Shown here: one piece after another, positions 1-11,904 of the stretch
How positions within the stretch are numbered: the first letter of the stretch is position 1
Layout of the letters: each line of letters starts with the position of its first letter
From: Brassica napus
Lineage: Eukaryota; Streptophyta; Magnoliopsida; Brassicales; Brassicaceae
Direction: 5' to 3'
Assembly: GCF_020379485.1 (NCBI RefSeq)
Contig: NC_063445.1
Span: forward strand, 55,205,422 to 55,269,421
DNA length: 64,000 bases
Notes under the pieces: model-generated
Seen by the model: only the letters and a program-made list of their open reading frames with translations
Told to the model about the DNA's origin: nothing
The model's database searches: none
Made by a program: the position numbers and the translations under genes

Positions 1-1556
1 TTAAAGTCGTTTAAAAAAATATATAACATATAAGGTTTCCTCATTTTTTTAATTTAAAGTCATTTTAAAAAATTCAAAATATAACATATTAGAAAAAATC
101 TAATTTTTTTATTATATGGTTAATGTGATTGTTTATTTTTTAATAATATAAAATTAAACAAAATGAAGAAAGATGCAAAAATTGTTATCAAATTTTTATT
201 ATTCATAATCATTAATTGCCATATATATGTAAATCATATTAGGTAATTTCGTAGCTTTTATTTAGAGAAAAAATACACACTTCTTATATTTTAGGTTAAT
301 ATAATGTTCTCTAGTGGACATTAAACAAATTATGACATAAAAACCTTATTTTTTTCCCTCGAACACATTTTTGAAAAAGTGAACAGTATTGTTTTCACAG
401 TTGAATTATTTTGACTTTTATCTTACATATGGTTTTGAAAGCTTTCAAATCAACCATCGAACTGATACATGTCATTTTAATGTTTTTAGTCGTATACTTA
501 AGGAAAACTTACATTTTTATAATTTAAAGTCGTTTTAAAAAATTCAAAATATATAAGAAAAAATCTAACATATAAGAAAAATATAACATATAAGGTGTTC
601 TCATTTTTGTATTTTAAAGTCGTTTTAAAAAAAAATAACATATAAGGTTTCCTCATTTTTGTAATTTAAAGTCATTTTAAAAAATTCAAAATATAAAATA
701 TAAGAAAAATCTATTTTTTTTATTATATGGTTGATGTGATTGTTTATTTTTTTAATAATATAAAATTAAACAAAAATGAAGAAGGATGCAAAAATTGTTA
801 TCAAATCTTTATTATTCATAGTCATTAATTGTCATATATATGTAAATCATATTAGGTAATTCTGTAGCTTTTATTTAAGGAAAGAATACACACTTCTTAT
901 ATTTTAGGTTAATATAATGTTCTCTAATGGACATTAAACAAATTATGACATAAAAACCTTATTTTTTCCATCGAACACATTCTTGAAAAAAAAGTGAACA
1001 GTATTGTTTACACAGTTAAATTATTTTGACTTTTATCTTTCATATGGTTTTGAAAGTTTTCAAATCAACCATCGAATTGATACATGTCATTTTAATGTTT
1101 TTAGTCGTATACTTAAGGAAAACTTACATTTTTGTAATTTAAAGTCATTTTAAAAAAATTCAAACTATAACATATAAGGAAATTCTAACATATAAGAAAA
1201 ATATAACATATAAGGTGTCCTCATTTTTGTATTTTAAAGTCGTTTTAAAAAAAATATATAACATATAGGTTTCCTCATTTTTGTAATTTAAAGTCATTTT
1301 AAAAAATTCAAAATATAACATATAAGAAAAAAATCTAATTTTTTATTATATGGTTAATGTAATTGTTTAATTTTTTTAATAATATAAATTTAAACAAAAA
1401 TGAAGAAGGATGCAAAAATTGTTATCAAATTTTTATTATTCATAATCATTAATTGTCATATATATATGTAAATCATATTAGGTAATTCCGTAGTTTTTAT
1501 TTAAGGAAAGAATACACACTTTCTATATTTTATGTTAATATAATGTTCTCTAGTGT
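1..1556. repeat. Tandem array of a ~615-bp AT-rich unit (about 2.5 copies)
   Basis: The same landmarks recur in order. The phrase tgttctctag/aatg occurs at about 305, 918 and 1544, and aatttaaagtcattttaaaa at about 50, 662 and 1284, giving a period of 613-626 bp. The third copy stops abruptly near 1556 and the first runs off the left edge. Within each unit a shorter motif (catataaggt, tcatttttgta) is itself repeated two or three times. No coding potential is visible. It could be the edge of a satellite-like array or a recent local duplication. Confidence 0.85.
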
Positions 1557-2441
1557 TATATAATTATGGAATAATGTGACATCATTAGATTAAATTATAC
1601 TTTATATTAGATGCTCTAGAATTCTTTGAAATGGAATTTAGAAGGCATTTAGAGTGCCACCTAGGATTTGAAGTTTTTTTTAATTAATACAAAATTAAGG
1701 TTCTAATTTTTCAAATGCTTCTCGATTGATATATAGGGGATAATGAATTTTTTTCAAAGAACCAAACTTTTTGATTCGAGTTTAAAATATTTTTTAAACT
1801 AGTACCAAAAATAACTGGTTGTTTTTTTTGTAACTAACACATAGAATTTAAATAACTGGATTGTTTATTACCAATTACACGTAAACTGCATTAGGTGAAG
1901 CCTAACCCCAGAGTCCCAGACTTTCCGCATAGTTATATTGTATGCTTGGTGGGGTTATTTCTTAGTTGTAGTTTGCTTTGAATGATCAATAAAATGAATA
2001 TCAATTTCGGATTGGCAAGTAACGTGTGTTGGCGAAGTTTATTATTGTTGCCCAATTAGTATACTAACATTCCACGTAATATCATATGATATAGTCTACA
2101 TCAATCATGATCAGAAGAAACAGAACAATTGATCTCACTTTAAACAGATGTTGACACGTAACTTTCATAACTTTCCTGAATGTATAGTTCATAAAGAATA
2201 ACTTTCCACGTAATACTTTATGCACACTACTATTAAGAATATGGCAAAGAAAAGGATTAGATATGCATCACGTCAGTTTCATAAGTTTCTGAACAAAAAA
2301 GTTTTAAAAAAAGAAACACATATAATTCCAAAAAGTATACAATTGTCTAATCACATATCAATCAAATCTACCTTAGGTAGATTTTCTGTCTTCGTCCAAA
2401 ATTGTCGTGGTAAAATGTCTTTCAAACATGTATATATTCGC
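1557..2441. other. AT-rich intergenic DNA, no recognised feature
   Basis: No open reading frame resembling a plant protein, no clear terminal repeats and no RNA gene were recognised between the tandem array and the CG-rich MITE. Confidence 0.5.
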
Positions 2442-2809
2442 CATGTTTGTTTACGTGTCGCGCGACCTACGACTAATATTACGTTCGTTTACGTATCGCG
2501 CGACTTGCGACTAAACCTGCGACCTGCGACTAAACTATGTTCGTTTACGTGTCGCACGACCTGCGATCTACGACCTGCGACCAGTCGCGCGATCAAAATT
2601 TTTTTAATTTTTAGTCGCTATTTTTTCGGACGACTTAAATGGGAACCCGCGACTGGTCACGCGACATCAAAACGAATAACAACTTGCGACTTGCGACCAA
2701 TCGCAGGTCACATGTTACGCGACAGCAAAACGAACAACAATCTGCGACCTACGATCAATCGCATCGCAGGTCGCACGTCGCAGGTCGCGCGACATGTTAA
2801 CGAACACTG
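2442..2809. mobile_element. CG-rich MITE with modular GCGAC repeats, probably hAT-like
   Basis: The left end reads CATGTTTGTTTACG and the right end, on the opposite strand, CAGTGTTCGTTAAC. Both continue into tgtcgcgcgacc, giving imperfect terminal inverted repeats of roughly 30 bp. The interior is built from short modules of the form gcgacctgcgac in both orientations, interrupted by cgttcgtttacgt. The CA-GTG-TT start resembles hAT termini, but the flanking 8-mers do not match, so a target duplication is not visible. A 207-codon open frame across the region reads through the repeats and is not a believable protein. Confidence 0.6.
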
Positions 2810-3061
2810 CCATTATACCAAACCGATCAAAGTTCTACTGTAACATTATAAACCAAGAAAATAGAGCCAACGGTGTCTGACATGTAGTACTGAGTTGAAT
2901 TACAACAAAAATTATAATCCGATTTAATTTGCAGTAAAAATTATACTGTAGAAACTAGAGCACAGAAACCAATCATTCAACTGGACTACATTACAACTGA
3001 TTTCTTCTGATCTATAAACAGCTTGTAAGAATGTAAAAGCAGATACCAATTTTCATTTCAA

Positions 3062-6000
3062 TCAGCTCGAGTGTTTAGAGACCGCTCCTGCAGCAAACAG
3101 CAGATTTCTCCGAGAAAACTGCACCACCAATGTAAACACATACAAGAAGGGTAAAAGAGTTTTCAGCAATTGTTTGATCATCAAGCTTTGTAATGTTAAG
3201 AACGAAAGTCATATTCTGATGGACCAATCCTCAAACTTTGGTTCTAATCAAGTTTTAGTAAAATTTATTCACAAGCACAAGATGACAGATTTAGCAGAGA
3301 ATCCAGAGATGAAAAAGAGATCATAGGGTTTTGGAAAATGAGTAGATTAGTTCACAAGCTGAAGAAAAGACTATTAACTTACTCGGAGAGCGTGAACTGG
3401 TGTGGACTTGGTGGGGAAAGTTCTGATTGATCGCAGTCTGTTTGAGTTCCCATTTCTGATCAAACAACAAATGATCAAATCATTTTTAACAAAACATATT
3501 AATACTAATCAGAGAACAATAATACCGATTTAGAAGGAGTAAACTCACTTTTCCTCAGCCTTTGTCAATTTGGTACTTGAGGAGACGTCCCACAGCTTCA
3601 CTGTGCAGTCTGCAGATCCAGAAGCCAGAAGAGAGCCCTCGCCGCTGTAACAGTAAAAAAAAAACAGGTTAGTAGTAACAAGAACTCTCTGTAATCGAGT
3701 GATAAAAAAGAAAGTTATTTTCTTCTTATCTTCCTGGCTCACCTGTAAGAGAGAGTCCAGACACATGAGTTATGGCCCATGAGAGGTGTGATGCAGCGAG
3801 CTGTTGAGAGGTCCCACATCATTATGGTTCCATCTTCATCACCGGAGGCCATATATCTCCCATCTGGTGACATCGCCAATGACAAAACCATGCTCCTGTG
3901 CCCAATGAATATCCTGACACATTCCCCTGTTTGTACATCCCAGAGTCTAACCGTCTTATCACTAGAACCGGTTGCAATGTAGTTACAATTAGGATGCCAC
4001 TGTACACACTGAAATCAAAATGCAAATGATACATTGAAAGGCCCATATTAACAGTTATTCAAATGACAACTAAAGTCACTGTATCAAGTTATTAAAGTCA
4101 CTCCAAATAGTCAAATAATCCAATATAGCTTGCTTATGACTTCAACTCGATTAGATAACAATCTCTAGATCAACTATAAACTGGACTAGTGTTCTCAAAA
4201 TCGGCGTAGACGGCAAATCAGACCTAAACGAAACAAATTCTTTTAGAAAAAATGGGTCTAGCCACTCAAAAATTCCATATAAACGACTAACTAGCGCCTA
4301 GCGGTTTCTTGATCATTGAACTGGACCATTTATAAAGTATGATCGCCAGGGTCAAATTAACACAAAAGGTGGTTAGTAATGTGAGTCAATAAACAATTTA
4401 AGTGTTAGCTAAGCCTTTGTAAACTGTGACTCGGTAAACTAATACCTTCAACTGCATACCAAAACAATCAAGAAAACTATGCATGCATGAATTAGCTACT
4501 CAAACGGTCCCTAAATTTAGCCTCTGGAAATTAAAAAGAAGGAGAGCGACGCTCACATCAACATCAGAGAGATGCCCTGCCATCATACGCAGAGGTTGCA
4601 TTCTATCCATTGACCAAATCCGTGCAGTACGATCATGAGAACAGCTTGCAAAGTAATGCCCAAAAGGGCTAAACTGCACCATGAAACGAATATATATAAA
4701 TGTCATTCTGTTCATCATAAACTCCAATTTATGTAAGACAGAGGTATGAGGATTAAACAGTTCTTACCTGGGCGTCCCATACAGTGTGATTATGTCCCTT
4801 GTAGCACACGAGATTGGCGTTTAATTTTGTGCTCCACAGCCTTACTGCACTTAAGAATACATGGTTGGTAACTAAGAACAATTTGGACATGGAGAGTGAT
4901 AGACAGATGCATACTTGTTGTATCTGCTGAAGACGATAAAACATAATCTCCGGGAGGACTGAAAGTGGCCGAGTAAACTGGCCCTGAGTGTCCCACTAGT
5001 AATGTATAATTTCTTCTCCCATTTTTTCCAACGATTTGATTATTGTCATCCTGCAAAGCACCTGGAACCAGACAGCTTAGAGTCTATCTCATGGAAACAT
5101 AAATGTTTTTATAAATTTGTTTCATGAGAAAACATACAACTGCCAGCTTGTCCTATCTTCGCCATGTCCCAGACCTGAAGCACCATAACTGTCCCTTAGA
5201 CGTTTTGGAGAGTAAGATAAGAAGAAAAGGAAAAAATATACCTTTATTGATGAATCTGAGAACCCACCAGCAACCAGAGATCCATCATGAGATATAGATG
5301 AACTGTTTAACCTGAGAGGGACGATAGATGAGTGAACAACAAGTTGCAAATACGTAATAAATCATTATGAGGAGATAAGGACATTACCCGTTATGAGTAT
5401 TAACAAATGTATAAAAGCTGACAGAGGGCATTGCGACGCTACTCAACTGCACACGGTTTCTCAGGTCTTCAAGGATCGATTCCTCTACATCTGTAGACCT
5501 GACACAGAAAAAACTTAATCTAAGTTAGAGGAGGTTAAGTCTTTGACAGATACTTTATGTATACTCCTTTAATCAATCATACATCATCCATAGCATAGAT
5601 ACTGTCTGTACATTACTCTTTAATGAAATCATCCTAAGTCTAACACAAAAAATGAGTAAGGGATTCGAAAGTACATTACTGGCATGGCAAGTTCCGGTTT
5701 CACACGTGGCATCGACGACAACACCGTGCTGGTCTCCTGACGTGCAACTTTTGTTGTTGCAGTTCCTGCTTTGTCCTTCTTTAACTTCTTTGTGGAAGAG
5801 CCTTGCTTTCCAATTTCGGCGGATCTTTTCTGAACACAAAATCAATCGACGAGTGAATTCTCGGTTCTTAATTTTACAACTCACTGATCTAACTTGAAGC
5901 CACTTATCACCTTACTATCATCCCCAGCTTTACTTTCTCCTTGTCCCTTCTCGGAATCAGACAGTAGACCTCCCGTCTTCTCCAGGCGATCTTCCAGCGA

Positions 6001-7521
6001 GTCCTCAAGCAACTATGAAAGAAGTATGTAGCTAATGTCAAAAGGTAACCTTCCAGAAAAAGAGTGAAAGAAGCTAAAGGAAAAAAACGTACTCCCCAGT
6101 GTATTTCTTTTTGATTGACGTGATCAGCTGTCTCATGAAAACTCCCAACAATGGTGACAGCCTCTATGTCATCAGATGCGGAGTTAGGCTGTCCCGAGTA
6201 CACTGCAACAAATGAACCAGGATTAACAACAGTGGATCCAGTCTTACACTAAAAATCTGTAACATGCTATTGCTTATATATATGGGAATTGGGAAAGCAA
6301 CACACCTTGGAAATTGATGTGCTCGTTGATAATACCAAGCATCAGAGTAGACTCTGTTCTATGTAGATACTGAATCAACAGATCATACGAATACTGCAAC
6401 ATTCAGCAAACGTATTAGAAGTCTGCAGACCAGAAACCTTGAAGCATTTGCCTGTAACAGCTAGTAGTCATTTTTCACTCAAGTTTACCTGACAAATTTT
6501 GATGTTGATCTTGCTTTGTCTAAGGGAACGAGCAAACTCCATCTCCTGATAGAAACCAAGGTCATAAGACAGTTGATAAAAAAAAAAAATCCATTATCAA
6601 CATTATACCACCATATAATACAGCTTAAAACCTGCAGATGAGATGGAGCAAGAACGCCTCCCAGCTTCTGAAGATCCCGTAAATGTACCATTTCATGATC
6701 CTTGCGGAAGCTGTTAAAGAAGGATCTCGCTGGAATACAAGTAAACTATTCCTAAGCTTAGGAAATATACTCAGAATGTCAAATTGCAAATATAAGAAGT
6801 ACCTTCTTGAGTGTGCCCTTTCCCCACTAGATCCATATAACAATGAATAAACACAGGATACATCACTCGAAGCAATTCATGCTACAAATCCAAAAGCAGC
6901 TTATCAATTCTACTAAGCTTCATACAAAAAAAAAAAAGACAAAGCAAAAAAACGCCAATGCTGACCTTATAAAGATCAAGTGAGTTATAACCCCATGACC
7001 TTAGCTTGCTGTAACCTTCACGGTACCGACTTGGATCATTCTCTGATCTGTAAAAACAAAATTGGCTCTATATGAACAATTCTCCAAACCCTTTAGACGA
7101 AAATGCATAGAAACAAACCCTAATTTCTTCCCCCAATAAGAAGTAGTCAGAAAACAAAAAAAAAAGAAGCAAACTTTAATAAACCAATTGGCTTTACATA
7201 AACAATTCTCGAAACCCTTGAGACGAAAACGCAAACAAATGAGCACTAAAACAAAACCCTAATTTCTTCCCCCAATCAGAGAGATCACTCAGTGGAATAT
7301 TCTCTATAGCTACAATTGACATAGGATTTGATAGGAATAGATGATTACTGGGAGAAGGAGCGGATGAGCTTGGTGAGCTCAGGATCGTTGGGATAATCGA
7401 TAGAGCTGAAGCTGCTGCCATTGTTATTGTGAAGAGATTCTTGGAGATGTTTAGCAGCGCTGTTGAAGCCTTTCTTCTTCAAGTAGCCCATGACGAACTC
7501 GTCTACTTGCTCTGGATCCAT
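3062..7521 (-). CDS. TAF5: TAF5, TFIID/SAGA-type WD40 subunit (about 19 exons)
   Basis: Subunit of the general transcription factor TFIID, nuclear, acting in promoter recognition. The first exon (7521-7349) starts [19 protein letters not shown], a LisH-like N-terminus. The TAF5 NTD2 helical domain follows in exons at about 7047-6966, 6881-6803, 6729-6632, 6545-6489 and 6393-6306. A charged lysine-rich linker lies around 5829-5680. The C-terminal half carries WD40 repeats with the motifs [31 protein letters not shown] and CTVKLWDV (exons from 5311 to 3550). The last short exon ends in [14 protein letters not shown] and a stop at 3062. Exon borders follow GT-AG signals and known TAF5 order. No break was found, although not every phase was checked. 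A small MITE sits in the intron at 4187-4318. Arabidopsis TAF5 is At5g25150 (from memory), matching the neighbourhood. Confidence 0.93.
4187..4318. mobile_element. Small hAT-like MITE in a TAF5 intron, 8-bp target duplication
   Basis: The 132-bp element is flanked by a perfect 8-bp direct repeat, aactggac, at 4179-4186 and 4319-4326. Its ends are similar on opposite strands: tagtgttctcaaaatcggcg against caatgatcaagaaaccgc. Internal gcgcctagcgg motifs are typical of a common Brassicaceae MITE group. It lies within the intron between the exons near 4554 and 4012 and leaves the splice signals intact. Confidence 0.75.
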
Positions 7522-7672
7522 TCTTCCTCTTCTCGCTCGCTCTCTCGATTCAAAACTCTCACTCGCTTAGTTCTTCTTGCTCTCGAATTGCTTAATACCT
7601 TTCGTTAAATACTCAGGTATGATATTAATGGGCGGACCCAGTTTCGATTAGTTTAAAGGCCTTGTATTAAAT

Positions 7673-7702
7673 TGGGCCTGTTTATAAAGGCCCAAAGGCC
7701 CA
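7673..7702 (-). promoter_or_regulatory. Cluster of TGGGCC/GGCCCA site II motifs upstream of TAF5
   Basis: Three GGCCCA-type motifs (7673-7678, 7689-7694, 7697-7702) lie 150-180 bp upstream of the TAF5 start codon. Such motifs bind TCP-class factors and are common in promoters of housekeeping plant genes, which fits TAF5. Functional assignment is inference. Confidence 0.5.
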
Positions 7703-8238
7703 AACATCTTACATTGTATGTGAGGAGAAGTACTGATTAGTAATTAGAGTCAATGATCTCAAAAGCAAGTGTGTTTTTTTGTGTTCTGTTTTCTATAATA
7801 TTGGTTGATGTGGAGGTTTTTGAACGAACTGAATTGGAGTGAATAGAAGTTTTTTTTTATATAACTTAACTCTAGTTTTAGTCAATTAGGAAATCAAGTA
7901 TTGTTAACTCAACTGAAGAATACCCAAAATAAAACCTAAATATCTTAAAACGAGTGATGTTTGAAAGAAAACTAATATACTATATGTTGTGTTCAGGTCT
8001 GAAAAATTATGGATTTAGGTTTAAACATGTCGTAGCTCTTCTTATAAGTAGTTTTGTAACCATCTAACCATTATTCCTAAAGATTTTAAAGATTCGTTAA
8101 TTTGTTAGACTAGTTTGAACCAGTAGTAACTTCAGAAAAAAAATTCTGCTTATCAAATAAAATATGCTAAACAATGTATTCATCAATTGACAGACAAGTC
8201 CATCCATACATCTTGAATTATAAAAAGAAAGTATACAG

Positions 8239-9803
8239 TTAAGTCCATTGAGTAAGGACCGGGATAAGTTCAAGTGGAATTTTCTTAGGGCAGACAAGTC
8301 CATATGATTCTTCAATATCAACAGCTTCAGCTGTCATTCCTCCAGGAAGCTTCCAATCAAAACGGTAAAGAAGGTTGATAAGTGTCAAGTGCACCAAAGC
8401 CAAACCCATACCCATACCAGGACACATTCTCCTTCCGCTACCAAACGGCAAGAGCTCAAAGTTTAGACCCTTATAGTCGATCTCATTATCCATAAATCTC
8501 TCCGGGATAAAAGTTTCAGGATCTTTCCAAACGTTTGGATTCCTATGAATAGCCCAAACGTTTACATGGATCCATGTTTTCTTTGGAATATCATAACCCG
8601 CGATCTTTATATCTTTTGAAGCCTCTCTTGGAATTAGAAGTGGCACAAGTGTATTAATCCTTAATGTTTCTTTGATCACCAGTTTTAGATACTCCAGTTG
8701 TTCTATATCTTCTTCAGTGATGTTTTCTTTGTTTTTGATCACTTCTCTCACTTCTGCTTGCACTTTCTTCATAACTCTTGGGTTTGCAATTAAATGTGTC
8801 ATCACCCATGTCACAGTTTGGGCAGAAGTGTCTATTCCAGCAGCAATAATGTTCTGTAATAACCAAGAGTTTAAATAAAATAAAAAAGAGAATGGAGATT
8901 GAAATGATATGATTTTTCATTACTTACCAGAAGTATTCCTTTGGTGTGGCTTCGAGTAAGTTTAAACCCTCCAAGTCCAAGCTCTCCTCTTTCCATCTCT
9001 AGGAGCAAGGCAATGATATCATCTTTAATACTCTCATCATCTAAATGATGTTCTATAGCCTGGTCGAAAAAAGCGTCCATTACTTTGAAAACCTTCTCAC
9101 ATTTGCTATGTAGCCCTGTGATCCTATCGATGATTTTGCCAATAACAGGGAAGTAATCTGCTGCTGCGAAACTCCCAACAACCTCCATGATTCCTTGAAT
9201 GACTTCATCATAAGTATTCTCAATTTTACTCCCTTGAAAACGTATCCCAAATGCAACTCTACAGATCACACTTCCTGACAATGTCATTAACTTGAGGCTG
9301 AAGTTAACCGGGTTCTCCAGTAAAGCGGATTGTTTGATGAAATCAACAAACGATGCGACTTCTTCTTTTCTCACATGTTGAAACGACTGTACCCTCTTCG
9401 CGGCGTACAGTTCAGTAACTGTCAACTTTCGTAGCTCCCTCCAATAGTTGCTATATGGAGAAAAGCCTAGATCCTTTAAATTGTATGTGATTCTTGCAGC
9501 GTAAGTCATGTAAGGCCGTGAACAACAATCAAGGTCGAATGTTTTCAAGACATCTTTCACCGTCTCTGGAGTTGAGGCCACAACGGTAGACACGTTTCCA
9601 AACTTGAGGGACATTAGAGGTCCATATTTTTCACATAATTTGAACATGGAGCGGTGAGGTTTGGATCCCAGTTGGTGCAAGTTGCCAATTATAGGAAGTC
9701 TTGGTGGTCCAGGAGGTAGATTATTCTTTGATTTTCTTGTGTTCTTTGCAACAAGTATAGATGCAAAGAAGACAATTGCGAAAATGGTATACCACAAATT
9801 CAT
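8239..9803 (-). CDS. Cytochrome P450, CYP71B subfamily (two exons)
   Basis: A heme-thiolate monooxygenase, ER-anchored, of the A-type plant P450 clan acting in specialised metabolism; its substrate cannot be read from sequence. Exon 1 (9803-8928, 292 codons) has an N-terminal membrane anchor, then the proline hinge [18 protein letters not shown]. Exon 2 (8853-8239) carries the I-helix oxygen-binding motif AGIDTS, the K-helix KETLRI (ExxR), PERFMD and the heme loop [10 protein letters not shown]. The single phase-0 intron just before the I-helix motif is the hallmark CYP71 intron. The spliced product is 496 aa, normal for the family, and no defects were seen. From memory, Arabidopsis has several CYP71B genes (B11-B14) beside TAF5, so which one this corresponds to is uncertain. 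Confidence 0.93.
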
Positions 9804-9815
9804 TTTGCTTCCTAC

Positions 9816-10336
9816 ACAACAGTAATGAATAGTTTATGTAGTCAATTAATAATAGCTATTTGCCTCAATCTATCTAATAAATCTAAAGAAAATTATAAAT
9901 AGTATGCTAAGTAAATTTAACCCCCCCCCCCAAAAAAAAACATGTAAAGTGGATGGAACTGTGGAAACTAAAACTGCCAAAACATCACTCGTTCTACCGT
10001 AACCCAACACATGAAGTCTTATAAACTTCTTAATACGATTCAGGAACCGGAAAATTAGATGCAACATCAGAATAGGTGAAGAAAACTTATAGATAAAGAA
10101 CTACTTAACAAGATAATATGAGTTTCTATTTCTCTGTTAAAGAAATGGCTATGTATAGATATAGAGATTGAGCTCGGTAAGATTACCTTGTAATCTTAAA
10201 CTTTGTGCAGAAGGTTTGGTGAGGGAGATGGAGATGGAGATGGAGATGGAGAGATGATTGTGTTTTTGCTCTCTTTTTGTTTTTGTTTACTTGTATTAAG
10301 TGGCGAGAAGGCAATGACAATTTTATGTGTATATAC
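9816..10336 (-). promoter_or_regulatory. CYP71B promoter, CT-rich leader exon and likely 5' UTR intron
   Basis: On the minus strand a TATA-like gtatata (10329-10336) is followed by a leader with four or five copies of CTCCAT (10226-10256). A donor AAG|GTAATC follows near 10188, and a candidate acceptor GTGTAG lies 12 nt before the start codon (near 9816). This predicts a ~370-nt intron inside the 5' untranslated region. It rests only on splice-like signals. Confidence 0.4.
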
Positions 10337-10412
10337 AACTTGTGACAGTGAGAGGACGTTGTAATTACAGTAGCGTCCACTTTGAGTATACTACGTTTGA
10401 GATTGCTTAGGA

Positions 10413-10970
10413 TAATTCTATAACTTATATAAATTAATACTCGATAAATTAATAATCTCTATAAATTAATAAATTTTGTCGGTCTCAACTTAGACCGGTG
10501 TAAAATATGACACAAATCGATAAAATAAGATAATAATATTTTTAAAACTCTCACGTAAATATATAATCTCATTAAAATCATAAATTAATAATCAATCTCT
10601 ATATATATTTTATATAAGTACAAACTAAATATTATATTGTTGGTTTTATATTCACAATGAAAATACTTCTATTTTTTAATATTTTAATATATTTTGACAA
10701 TATTTAGTAAAATTATTTCGAAAACCACATGACAATTATATGAAACATAAAAATATACACCAAATAAGATAATTAAATAATATGAAAGTCAAATTTTTAA
10801 AATTTAAATAATTTATATACGGTAAATCAAATATTTTTTTATTTTATTATAATAAAAATATTCAAAAATAGAAAAAAATCTAAGAAAAGAAATTTTTGTA
10901 AATTAATATCTTCATAAATTAATAAAATTTTAAAATCCTAACATTATTAATTTATAGAGGTTCTACTGTA
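10413..10970. mobile_element. ~560-bp MITE with TACAGTAGAACCTCTATAAATTAATA-type ends
   Basis: The right end on the minus strand reads tacagtagaacctctataaa, and the left end is a degenerate version with repeated ataaattaata. The interior is extremely AT-rich. A homologous copy in inverted orientation lies at 17003-17563, sharing internal landmarks such as the gaccggtgt/aaccggcac block. It has no coding capacity. The superfamily is not certain from the ends alone. Confidence 0.7.
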
Positions 10971-11530
10971 TTTAGGAAAGTCAAATTATATTTGGGACTA
11001 TAGTTATTTATCAGTAACCCCAATAGTAAACATACAGTTTGTCGTAAAATTACAAAATTGTAGTTTTAGTTGAAACTATATACTGTTCAATCAAAATCAT
11101 AACAATTTCTCTACATCACCTAAAATTCATCAGAAATCAAATCATTATATTTTTAAATATTATATTGGCAACATGTCCTAACTTTTCTAAAATATTTAAA
11201 TTCTGACTATTATACAATTATTTATTTGGATTTCAAACTGATGATATTTCAGATCTAAGCGATCATGTGGTTTATGGTCGGATATAACAAAATTTGATTT
11301 GAATACCCCTTTTAAATACAGTAGCTAATGTTTCTAATATTCACAGACAATGAGATAAGGAATGAAAATGACAGGATGGATTTTTCAAACAGATATGTAA
11401 CCCAAAATGAACCACCATACAAATTAAAGCTGGGTCCGCAGTTTTACTTTTTATATAACTGTAGTGGTGACAATACCCAGATACATAATCACTAATCACT
11501 AAATCATCATATCATAATTGACAACAACAA
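10971..11530. other. AT-rich intergenic DNA
   Basis: No gene, terminal repeat or RNA feature was recognised between the MITE and the first LTR. Confidence 0.5.
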
Positions 11531-11904
11531 TGTGTGATCCAAAAATGATATTCATGCCGGTGATGATGTTTGTTAAATCAATACAATAAAAAAATTTAAG
11601 TTGAATGATTAAATTCTTGAGGCTTAGGAGAAATGTTGAGATGAAATCAAATGGGAAAAAAAACATAAAAGAGATTTCATTGAATAAAGGTTTAGTACAA
11701 AGATGATTACAAAGGTGAAGTAAATCTTAGAATACAAAATCTCTATAAAAATATGTTCTTAAAATCTCAGAAGAGGAGAAGATTCCCTTTGATAAAAAGA
11801 GATGTATCTCTATTTATACAAGGAAGAAGTTAGAGCTTCATAGTAAATGAGTCTAATTAATTGTCTAATGGACCTTGAGGGAGGATGTAAATCCACCCCC
11901 AACA
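11531..11904 (-). mobile_element. LTR, minus orientation, of a non-autonomous LTR element
   Basis: Read on the minus strand it begins TGTTGGGGGTGGATTT and ends TTTTTGGATCACACA, so it has the usual TG...CA borders. Immediately before it on that strand is a purine tract, CGAACTTGGGAGGCTTAC, the expected polypurine primer site. This makes it the 3' LTR of an element whose body lies at higher coordinates. Homologous LTRs in plus orientation are at 13721-14074 and 16281-16653. It contains a tataaat-type promoter and a polyadenylation-like T/A-rich end. Confidence 0.8.

Noticed and set aside
2220..2843. 207-codon open frame
   Set aside because: Most of it reads through the modular CG-rich MITE and has no domain-like composition.
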